Assembly: GCF_027580225.2 (NCBI RefSeq)
Contig: NC_073351.2
Span: 7,544,501-7,608,500, forward strand
Length of the DNA stretch: 64,000 bases
Direction: 5' to 3'
From: Misgurnus anguillicaudatus
Lineage: Eukaryota > Chordata > Actinopteri > Cypriniformes > Cobitidae
Shown in pieces: positions 10,959 through 64,000 of the stretch (positions are counted from its first letter, which is position 1; each line of letters opens with the position of its first letter). Position numbers and translations under genes: made by a program. A model generated the notes under the pieces. That model was not told the DNA's origin and ran no database searches. It saw nothing but the letters and a program-made list of their open reading frames with translations.

Positions 10959-11260
10959 GCTTGATGTGTGACACTTCACTTCATACAGGAGACTTCAAGT
11001 GCGGGTAGTCTCCTGGGAACCCAGCTCGACTCTACGGCTGACCTCAACTCGAATTGACTTTTCTTTTACACTTGAGACAGTACTTTTTTTTACCACATAT
11101 ACAACGTGCTGTGTCACATACAAGATCATCATGAAAGTTGGCCTGAGAAATGGCAAAAGTTTCATTTTTGGTTTGTTTGTTCGTTTGTTTTGAAGCTTGT
11201 CTATTGTTTAGGCATACTGGAGGTGAATTTTTTTCTAAATAAAGTTTTGGATATTCAAAC
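10959..11260 (+). terminator. snrpd2: snrpd2 3' UTR and polyadenylation signal
   Basis: A canonical AATAAA at 11238-11243 follows the stop codon by about 280 bases and is followed by a T-rich stretch (TTTATCTGTTTTTTTGG), fitting a cleavage site near 11260. Confidence 0.75.
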
Positions 11261-14200
11261 TTCTTTATCTGTTTTTTTGGTTATTTCAGAAATTAACTGT
11301 CTACTACCAAAGTTAATGGGGTGTCATCAGTCCAAAGTTTCAAAATGCTGTTTGTCCTCGTTCTCTTTTACTGTCTAATGGCCCTGTAACCCCCTCCCCT
11401 CTGATTCTGGTTTGGTAAAGTCCCCCGGCAGCAGCTTGGGTGTCAGTGTAGATTTCAGCAGGCAGCACTCAATAAGTGACAAACTGCCGTTTAAAGGTCT
11501 TTGCATTATTAATGTGACCAGATGTGCTGACTGTCACTTCACACCCCTGCCCTCCACTGTGGGCTTCACTGACCCCTGGTACCTATTAGTCGTTTTAATC
11601 ATTTTTATATAACATTTGATTATTTTTATTATGTATTTTAATAGGAAGTTAAAAGTTGTTGCTCCAAAACGTGTGGAGAAAATTAACTTGATTGAATTTT
11701 TATGATTTTTATACGAATGGACAACCGGGTTATCTCAGGACTTGACCTAAGAGGACAGTCTCAGGAAATCACTCAGTCAGGATGTTTAAATATTCAGCGG
11801 GAGAGTGAAAATTCATCACTTTATACATTTGTGTTCAACTTGGATTCAATTTAATCTGTTTGTTCATACATTTTAAATGTGTTTTAAAACAAGACTGAAT
11901 AAAACATATGTAAACTAACAGCAGGTTTTTGGATATCTATTAGAATTAATTTAGATTAATATGTCTGCCTTTTTATTAGTGGTTCTTGTTAAAGTTATTG
12001 CTATATATAGTCGGTGAAAACCAATCTGAAGTAATTTTAAGTGATTACTGTTTTCTACACAAAATCATCCTACATAATGTAAAGAAATTTGATAAAAATA
12101 TAACCTTGATATATGTAATATTGACTTTAATGCTCCTAATCTTGTCATTAAGACTTTTAGCAGACTTTGTTTTACAGATAGGATCACAAAAATAAACATT
12201 ACAATACAAATTAAATACAATTATGTTTTTTAAAATTTAACAAATGTTTTATTTAATGTGATCTACAGTATCTTATGAGATTGACTGGTAAAAAAAGGCT
12301 AGAAAATTTTTAAAAATTCAGAATGGTATTATTTTTCCAAGTTTCTTTTTAATGACACATTTAAACTGGTTCGAGACATTTTCCCAGACTCCTGAGTTTA
12401 AGCTCGAGTCTCCTTGGTCAACAGTGAAACCCGTATCTTGCAGTGGTCTGTCTGCCCCGGGCCGCTGCACCTGGAGACTGCGTGTGGCAAGCCTAAGGGT
12501 CCGAATACTAAAGTCAGAACTAACAGGTGACGCTTCTACCTGAGATCTTATCATGATGAGCTGGTGTCAGATTTGAGCTGGTGATTTAAAGGCAAAGGTC
12601 TGTCATGTTTGGGGTCATTTTTTGGTGAACTCTCCATTGGAGCATGGTTTGTTTATATATTTGTAAGTTAAAACAAAAATACACATCACTCAGCATTAAT
12701 CCCTTTATGTATTAGCATTTACGTTATTCGTGATAATATGCTTCCTGGACAGCTATTTTTGTGTTGTTCCCAATAAAACAATAATAAAAAAATGTCAAGC
12801 GGTCTGAGAAAACCAGGTTTAAAGCCCATAGTTTAATGATGAGATTTGGAGCATCAAAGTTAAGTTTCACTCATTGATTTTAATCTTTGATATAATCTTT
12901 CTATAATACCGACTAAATTACTTGCTGTTCTTTTGTCATTGTGTCTTACCTAAAGATCATTGATGACCCAGAAATAAAAAAGAGAGTCTTGAGCGACTCT
13001 TAAAGTCATCAGATGATAAATGGGATAGAACTGAGTGTGTTTGCTTTACTAAACTTTATTGTGGTTGCTATGGTATTTCTACCAAAATATAAGGTGATTT
13101 CAGATGACATCAGCTTACCTCAAGTCCACACAGGTGTCCCAGCAGAGATGTTTCATGACGAACACAGGTGTCCTGACATAAACAGTTTGTTACGGGATGG
13201 TTTCCTGGACAGGGTTTAGATTAATCCAGGCCTTGGTTATATTAGGATATTTAAATAGTTTTAACAAACAAACCTTACAAAAAACAATACAGGTGTGCAT
13301 TTTGATACAAAACAATGGCACTGATATAGATGTGTCTGAACAAGGTGTTTTTTAAACTAAGGCAGCTCAAACATGCATTTTAGTCTGGGACTAAGATAAG
13401 CCTTGTTCGCAAAAACGCCCCAACATTTTCTATGGACATGTTTGACCAAATACTTTTTTTCTTTATTATTAAATACTTAAACTATTTAAAAATGGCATTA
13501 AATAATTTACAAGAACACTAAGGTTTTATTAACACATATAATCAAAACTGTACAAAATTCTAAAAAATCTTATAATCTTCAAAGTATATTTCACATTTTG
13601 CTTTTTTGGTGCAAATGAGAAACGTGTTAAATGCACACTCCAGAAATTGCATAAAGGCAACATCAAAATTCTGATAAAAAATAGAAAATATCAAACAATT
13701 GTACTAAAATAATTTTTATGCCAGGGTGATTTCCCCCAAAATTTTGTTTGAATATTTTCTTATTTCTTTAGTAAATATTTATATACATGTCTTGATACAA
13801 CTTACTATTTTAATACATAATAGCATATCATAAAAATTAGTCATTGGTGGTGAGACAGATACACTCCAAAAATCTTTTTATATGTTGTTTGTTTTGCTTA
13901 AGCAGTATAGTTTAATGTTACACGTTTTCTTAAGTTTTAGATTTGGTTCAAACACAATTGAAATGCATAACACACATAAATGGGTAACTCTTTTACATGA
14001 AGAGGATTGAGTTCCCAGCATGCTTTGCTCTCATGAAAAATGAAGACAGTACATGTAAAATTAAGAACTAAACTCTTCGTTTTTAAGCAAGATGAAATAT
14101 ATGGGGTGTTATTGTTTGTTATTCTGTAATGTTGAAATTCAGAAGTTTTCTGTTATGTAAGTTATATATATAAGTTTTACCATGTAGTGGTGTTTCACCT

Positions 14201-15520
14201 ATAGGTTCATGACGAGCATGTTCATACCATTTTGGCATGTATGCAGCTTTACTTAAAGAGTAAATCATGTGCAAATTATCATGCAGTAAACTCACTAGTG
14301 CTTCCAGTAAGTAACATTCATTAAGTTAAAAAATAAAGAAATATATGTTTTTATTTTAATTGTCCAACAAAAGCAAGTAAAGTTAGTTGGCTCAACATAA
14401 ATTAATTTGAGTGAACTTATTTTTTACTTGTGTAAAAATCAACTTGTGTGTTAATAGGGTCATAATTTTGTTAAACCAACAAGCTATTTTTTGAATGTAG
14501 GTGTAAAACTGTACATTTTCTGTCACTGGGTTGGTTCGCTAAGGTTTCGTTTTGTACCTTTACAGGTATAAACATAATACAATGTTGTACCTATTTGGGT
14601 ACATTGCTAAAGGATCTTGTGTACCTTTAAATGTACAGTTAACTGTTTTATATCGCTTAAAAAAATCCTTAAGGTAAGTAAGTAATTTTTATTAAAGCAC
14701 ATTTAAATTCAGCTCTTGCTGACCTAAGACTGTACAGAGTTAACATACAATCGTAACACAGTCAGTGTACATAAAAAAGTACATAATTAATTATATAAAT
14801 GTTAAAAAGAGAGACAGTTATCACTCAGCAGGGAAAGTCTGAAGGTACAATTGCGTTTGAAAAACTGAAACAGCATTTTTATATTAAGAGGAGGGGCGCA
14901 AATGTTGCAAAATCTTTATGACCTAAGAGACCTGGATGCTGCATAAATCATTTCAGAAATGTAGACGGGTGCTTAAATAAACTTTCAGGGGAATTCTGTT
15001 TCTGAATAATATAGGCTATTTGGTCAAATTAAACGAAAATGTTTCCTTTGTTAAATCTGGTGAGGAGTTAAGGGGTTAAAAATCTGGTAAATATCACTAC
15101 ATCATGCCAATACTCTGTATATCCCTTTCCTAACAAAAATCTTGATGAGTCCAGAAAGTGACGTAAAAATATATGTTACTTTTATTATAGCCTAATTAAT
15201 TGAATGAATGAATGAATGTGTTTTCGTTCCTCTAACCCTAAACAATATTTGATAATCACACAGAATCGGCACGATAATAAAAAGAAAAAACATTATTATT
15301 AATTTCGAGTTGTAAAGTCGCTATCGTTTCTCTCACAGTGAATCAAAGCAGTCACTATTCTTCTTTTATATTATATGAAGACTGTTTTAAAAGTTTCTAA
15401 AGTTTGTTTTTCTCTGTTCCGTCAGTGTATGATGTGAACTTGAATAAATGTGTTTGGGGTGACAGCTCTTGGCAGGAGAGGGAGTGCTATGTTTTATTCA
15501 GGACACTGAGGTGATAAGAG
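11261..15520. other. Intergenic stretch between snrpd2 and vasp, part 1
   Basis: No gene could be supported. Two patches are less AT-rich and look non-repetitive: 11400-11590 and 12352-12545. The second keeps open frames on both strands (about 63-78 codons) but has no recognisable domain and no convincing splice sites. A fragment near 14340-14480 resembles the MITE at 8588. A short (AATG)n run is at about 15203-15218. Confidence 0.5.
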
Positions 15521-15540
15521 GGGAAGTGTGATTATGATAG

Positions 15541-15650
15541 CGATCGGTCACGCGTCGATACAGTCTCCCCCGCGCGCGCAACGCGATACTGTCGCTCGGC
15601 ACGCGGGGCCATCGATTGCGCGCGCGTGGTAACTCGAGACGCCGCAGTTT
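15541..15650. promoter_or_regulatory. Isolated CpG-rich patch with GC palindrome
   Basis: A roughly 110-bp patch packed with CpG sites stands out from AT-rich surroundings. Inside it CGCGCGCGCAA (from 15571) is matched by the inverse TTGCGCGCGCG (to 15626) about 33 bases on, giving a potential GC-rich stem. A 120-codon frame crosses it on the minus strand but has no recognisable domain. It could be an unmethylated orphan CpG island, an alternative upstream promoter or a transposon remnant. Confidence 0.4.
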
Positions 15651-16401
15651 GTTTCCAAGCAGTTTCGTAGCAGTGAGATCAGGTGCATACTGAAGACAAA
15701 CAGGACTGTGCTCAAACTGAGCTTTAACTCTACTGAACTTCAAAACATTCAGCTTCACTCCCTTATAAAAATTCACCATGGTTTGGTTTAAACAGTAAAA
15801 AAAAACGGTTTTGCCAGTGGTCATCAAAACGAAATCAAATAACAAAACCATGGTTAACAAACATAAGGTTTAAACCTTTCTTCAGTAGATACAGTACAGT
15901 AGCCAATATACTCTGTTACTTTATGAAAGCATGTGTTTGTTTTTGTTAAATATTTCTGGTGAAGTTATTAATAAAAGAAGAGTTGCCATACCAATTGTCC
16001 TGACCTGAACTCATATGATGCTCTGATATTACCTGAAATCCACAATCAACTTTTATCAAGGCAACCCTGAAATATCAATGAACTGTAGAATCTGTCTTCA
16101 ATAAATCATCAACACCGTGTAAACTTTAGCTACAAAAATGTTGCCATTTGCAAGTAATCGGTAAAGAGGTACAAGTAATGTATATGGGTTCTTCTACAAA
16201 TTCCACAAAATAGTTGAACACAGAAGGCATTAAGCTGAAACATCTGTGTTTTGGTCCCCCTGATGTAAGATGTGAAGATTTTTTGTGCCAATCGTGGTCT
16301 CATACATAAAGTTATTTTTAAAATTCTTCACAAACTTTAAACTGTTCAGAAATTAAACATTTCAATATGAGAAAAGAACAGCAAATGAAGACATAGACGA
16401 A

Positions 16402-16577
16402 TATTATCACTCAACTTGAGGAAACAGATTGCCTCAAATCATTTAAGTTTTAAAACACATGCATATGTGAACTTTAATATATTGACTCATATATGCACTT
16501 ATATTTAAGTTCACAGTGCTGTATGTGTTTTAAAATTAAGGCAATCTGTTTCGTTAAATTGTTTGAGTTGAGTTAAC
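16402..16577. mobile_element. Palindromic MITE
   Basis: Left arm GGAAACAGATTGCCTCAAATC and later TTTTAAAACACATGCATATGTGAAC are matched by inverse sequences on the right, ending in GGCAATCTGTTTCG near 16555 and TTGAGTTGAGTTAACTTA. It has no coding capacity. Confidence 0.65.
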
Positions 16578-18247
16578 TTATCAGGTTTTACAGTTTTCAT
16601 CTGAGACAATTAACTAAAATCCGTAAAGATGATGGTGCACAAATACCAATGTAAGGAGAATTTATATTTTAATGCACAAAGCTTCAGTTGAAATCACTCT
16701 AAGTTGCTTTGAAGTAATCAGTCCTCAATTCATTAATACTAAACATTACTAAAACTAAACATTTTAGAAGCAGAAAATTTTAACATTTTAATTTTATGGT
16801 GACAAACTCTGTTTTTTCATCCTGTAAAACATGATACAACAATACTTTAAACAAATAATAATGCTGTAAAAATGATTAAATGAGATAACCAGAAGGGCAG
16901 CACATTTTGAGGGAGCTTTTCAATGTTGACTTTATCGCATGGTATTTTGGGGGGTACTATTAGCACAATAGACTTTTTATGCCTCATCACCTTGTAAAAC
17001 ACAAAGTCTATGGTAAATCATTTAAATTATTTAAACAATTAAAATCGACAATAAAATAAAATCCATAACCTTAAATTAAATCAGCCTAAAATGTTCAAAG
17101 TTCTAATCTCATAAATGCTCTGCTCCTCTCTCTGTCTTTTTATTAAATTTGTGCTGTATTGTTTTTAAGCTGTTCATTTTGTTTTTATGGACAACATTTT
17201 ATCCCAAATTAAGATCACTTCAGCTATAGATTCAATAACACTTACAAATACAGACACCTGGCAGCAATCAGTGTCTGTAAAGCCATATTTAAGCTTGAAA
17301 TATAAATATATGGTAGTAGTTTTATAACTTTTTGAGAGAGCTCTGGTAAATTTCTAACTCTATTTTATTGATATTACCTTACTTCCAATTTCCAACATCC
17401 AAAAAACTAAATGCTCTGATGTATTCAAAGATCTCTTACTGTGTGCTTACACCTCCATCTACAGGTAAACACGAAAATGGCTTACTGTCAATGTACAGCC
17501 AATGATCGTCCACTAGGTGGCATAGTTTTACCATGCACGATTTAAATGTCCCATACACTTAAAAAATTAATTTGTAAACAACACATGAGGAAAAAAATCA
17601 TTTTTAATCGTGTTTTGCATGCATGGTTTGTGTCATCAGAGATTACTCACTGATTAAATAGTGTCATAAGTTATATCTGTGCTTTTCTGGGCCCTCCCTA
17701 GAATGTTATGTTTTCTATTAGTGGTCTGCTATGGACAAACACAAACATTTCATGGCTGCTTTTTGGAGAAAAAAACTTTTTTACCCTATAATACATTGCT
17801 CATATTTGAAACAAAATGTACTACAATATTGATTACATAGATTGTATGCAATGTTTTAAGCCACGGTTGAAGAAGGCCTAAGGAAACCATGAGGCAAAAC
17901 CAGAATGGGTGTACATAAAAGTGGCTCATTGGAGGAGAGTTGAGCCTAAAATTACAACTCACTGGTTTCCTTTTAGATAAGACACTTACAAAGCAGTCAG
18001 ATGCGTATAATGCAAATTATACATGCACAATCCAATACAGATGCATGAAACTTTTGGGGTAGTTGATGCCCTTGTCTTATGTCTTCTCTGAACCGAAAGA
18101 GAATGAAACGTGTCACTGAGCAAAAGTCTGATTATGTAATTATCAAAGGCTTACATAATTCAAATGTTTACTTTTCAAAAAACTCATGCCTGTAAGTGAT
18201 GCAAACTGTCTGCAGCAGGATTATGGATGGTTAGAAGTGCAGAATTA

Positions 18248-18250
<3 letters not shown>
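16578..18250. other. Intergenic stretch between snrpd2 and vasp, part 2
   Basis: AT-rich. No gene, RNA gene or transposon with readable ends was identified. Confidence 0.5.
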
Positions 18251-18293
<43 letters not shown>

Positions 18294-18327
18294 CGCGCGT
18301 GCGTGCGTGCGTGCGTGCGTGTGTGTG
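18251..18327. repeat. (GT)n / (GTGC)n microsatellite
   Basis: About 50 bases of pure GT repeat passing into GTGC and GCGT units. Confidence 0.97.
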
Positions 18328-19796
18328 AAGGAGAGAGAGAGTGACGAGTGACACACATAGTAAATATTTTTACGCTTCAAATACAAATATTTGAAATTTT
18401 TACATTTGCAAGTTATTTGATTTAATTGACAACTATGACATACGCTACTATTTGTTTGACATGTGGACACGCGGTGAATGTCACAATGTTCCTGGAACAC
18501 CAATCCATCAGCCAATCAGATTTTAGGATAAGGTTAGGAGTTTGTACATCATTATTTTTATCCCGAGCTACAGGTACAATATATTTAATTTTTCTGATTT
18601 GAGGGGTAGATAATGCTTAGGGTTTGGTTATGGGTAGTGTTTGGATTAGGTGTAAATGTTAATTCATTTTTTACAGGAATGTTTTCCAGAAACAAACAAA
18701 AAATGTTCATGTCTCAGGAGTCTCTTTATTACAAAACAACCAGAAATTTGTTTGCAGTTACAAAACTAGTTTTATAATCACAAAAAATATCTTTATAAGC
18801 TAAAGTGTCAAATCCTAATTCTAATCTAATGATTTCAGTCTCCTCAAAACAGTGCAAGATGTTTTTGGTGACAAAAGGTGTTACCCGAAAAAGCCATTTT
18901 GTCTTGAAAATTGTGTTTTTTTATTTTGTGTTCATATTTTTCTGCATTTCTGTCTAATAAAGAGACTAAAAAATAAATAACAAATATGGATGGTCATTAA
19001 ACTTTGCTAAGACAACATAGCTGTGGGTGGTTTTACTTCAGAAGATATTTAATAACTGTATGGATTAGTTGTTGATGTTTTTCTGGAGCTTTAAAAATGT
19101 GACATTACCCAGCAAGCAGTTTTTGTCTAAATTTGGGCTGTCAGTGAAAGTCTAATAGACATCTAACCATAGCCAAAATGATATAAACTATGCGTATACT
19201 CTTAGAACATTAAAGCAACACCTGTTGACTTTGCTTAGATGATGAAGTATAGTACATCTCCAATTTATATGTCTTGGTTTTTGCTTGCTGGCTATCCAAT
19301 TCCATTATAAAGCTGAGGATATTATTTAATATAACTCAGACTGTTTTGCTAAAATAAGAAAGTCATGGCTTAGGGGTAAGTAAAATGTGGACTTAATTTA
19401 ATTTTGGGGTAAACTATTCCTTTAAATCTTACTCAGCACTTGGGTGCCTTTGTTAAGATGATACTAACATCATAAATACAAAACTGTGATAGGGTGTGAA
19501 TGGTAGGCTACTGCAGAGAACTTCGTGGTAGTACTAGCGATATTAATAATATGCTATATTTAATACTCTATATACATTTCACATTACAGCATAAAACATG
19601 ATATGGAAAGGACACTTTAACACTCTAAAAATGGTGCTAAATAGCACTAGAAGTGGTTCACTTAGGGGAACCATTCGATTTTTGGGATCTGAGAACCACA
19701 CCAGATAGCCTATTATGTAAGGTATGTTTGTAAAAACTACTTAAATGTCTTAATATAACTAAGGCCTATAGTACTGGATCAGATTCTCTTTATTAG
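18328..19796. other. Intergenic stretch upstream of vasp
   Basis: AT-rich without a supported gene or repeat boundary. It is followed by a rise in GC content that marks the vasp promoter. Confidence 0.5.
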
Positions 19797-20333
19797 TCAA
19801 GCAGGGCTGGAGTTTTTGAGCTTGACCGCTAGGGAGTGGAGGAGTGAATTTCTCTCCCTATTTCTCCGCTCGGGAGGGGGAGTCAGATGAGAATGAAAGC
19901 TTTTCCTCGGAGTTGAGGAGCAGGTTGGGTTTCGATCACGAATAACCGTGAACAGACCGGCGAACAACAGTGCAGTGCCGCGCTTCGATACTTCACGAGC
20001 CGAGGCGAGCGCATGGAGACATAACGACATGAAGCGGACTTTGTCGGTGTCTTTGGAAAGCAGCGAGCGAGCCATGAGTCCAGGATACTGATTAGAGTTG
20101 ACACCAGCCCAGCTCCAGTAGCAACTCTATTCACACTTCACCTCCAACCCCCTCCTTCACTCCTAAACCAGGAAATCAACGCTTATCCTTCGTCCCATAG
20201 ATTCAACAAAAAACACCAGAGCCTGGATTGGCTTTATCGATGAAGATCTCGTCGGTGTCGTCGCTTTCTCTGGTGTCGTTGCATTCGGAAGTTCGGCTTT
20301 ACATCTGAATCGGATCCGCGCTGTCTGCGAACA
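19797..20333 (+). promoter_or_regulatory. vasp: vasp promoter region and 5' UTR
   Basis: GC content and CpG frequency rise sharply from about 19800 to the start codon, and no TATA box is evident near the ATG. Pyrimidine-rich stretches (CACCTCCAACCCCCTCC near 20140) occur in the likely leader. The exact transcription start cannot be read from the sequence. Two minus-strand frames here are by-products of the GC-rich composition. Confidence 0.6.

Positions 20334-64000
<43,667 letters not shown>

Noticed and set aside
15498..15860. 120-codon minus-strand frame
   Set aside because: It crosses the CpG-rich palindrome, has no recognisable domain and no supporting splice sites; composition explains its length.

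Overview
The window is AT-rich animal DNA with long introns, many microsatellites and a dense population of short, non-coding DNA-transposon derivatives (palindromic elements, hAT-like elements with 8-bp target duplications, TTAA-bounded elements). That profile, together with the protein sequences of the two genes, points to a ray-finned fish, most likely a cypriniform. No operons, CRISPR arrays, tRNA or rRNA genes were seen.

Two genes can be supported, both on the + strand. (1) snrpd2, encoding the spliceosomal core protein Sm D2, is complete: three coding exons between 8007 and 10958, 118 residues, with a polyadenylation signal at 11238. (2) vasp, encoding the Ena/VASP actin regulator, starts at 20334 and runs off the right edge. 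Six coding exons are visible (199 complete codons): the whole EVH1 domain, a linker, a Mena-like charged 'LERER' tract and the start of the proline-rich region. Its first intron is about 30.5 kb and holds most of the repeats in the window. SNRPD2 and VASP are also near neighbours on human 19q13.3, so the pairing looks like conserved synteny.

Layout: 1-7.8 kb, intergenic, with a 40-bp minisatellite, an 892-bp palindromic-ended element, an LTR-like patch and two TTAA-bounded elements sharing an internal module in opposite orientations; 7.86-11.26 kb, snrpd2, whose second intron carries a nested transposon pair and a short zinc-finger-like ORF; 11.3-19.8 kb, intergenic, with an isolated CpG-rich palindrome at 15.54 kb; 19.8-64 kb, vasp. 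Within vasp introns lie hAT-like elements with readable target duplications (23.3, 29.3, 32.6, 55.7 and 60.0 kb), large foldbacks (26.3, 42.1, 45.8 and 49.1 kb) and two elements carrying broken THAP zinc-finger fragments (30.5 and 58.0-58.5 kb).

Nothing here looks like a new gene system. The most unusual points are the snrpd2 GC-AG intron bounded by a 13-base direct repeat, the THAP-bearing elements, the transposon with a 9-bp target duplication and a cysteine-motif ORF, and the module shared by two unrelated transposons. Most open reading frames above 60 codons in this window show no sign of being genes.
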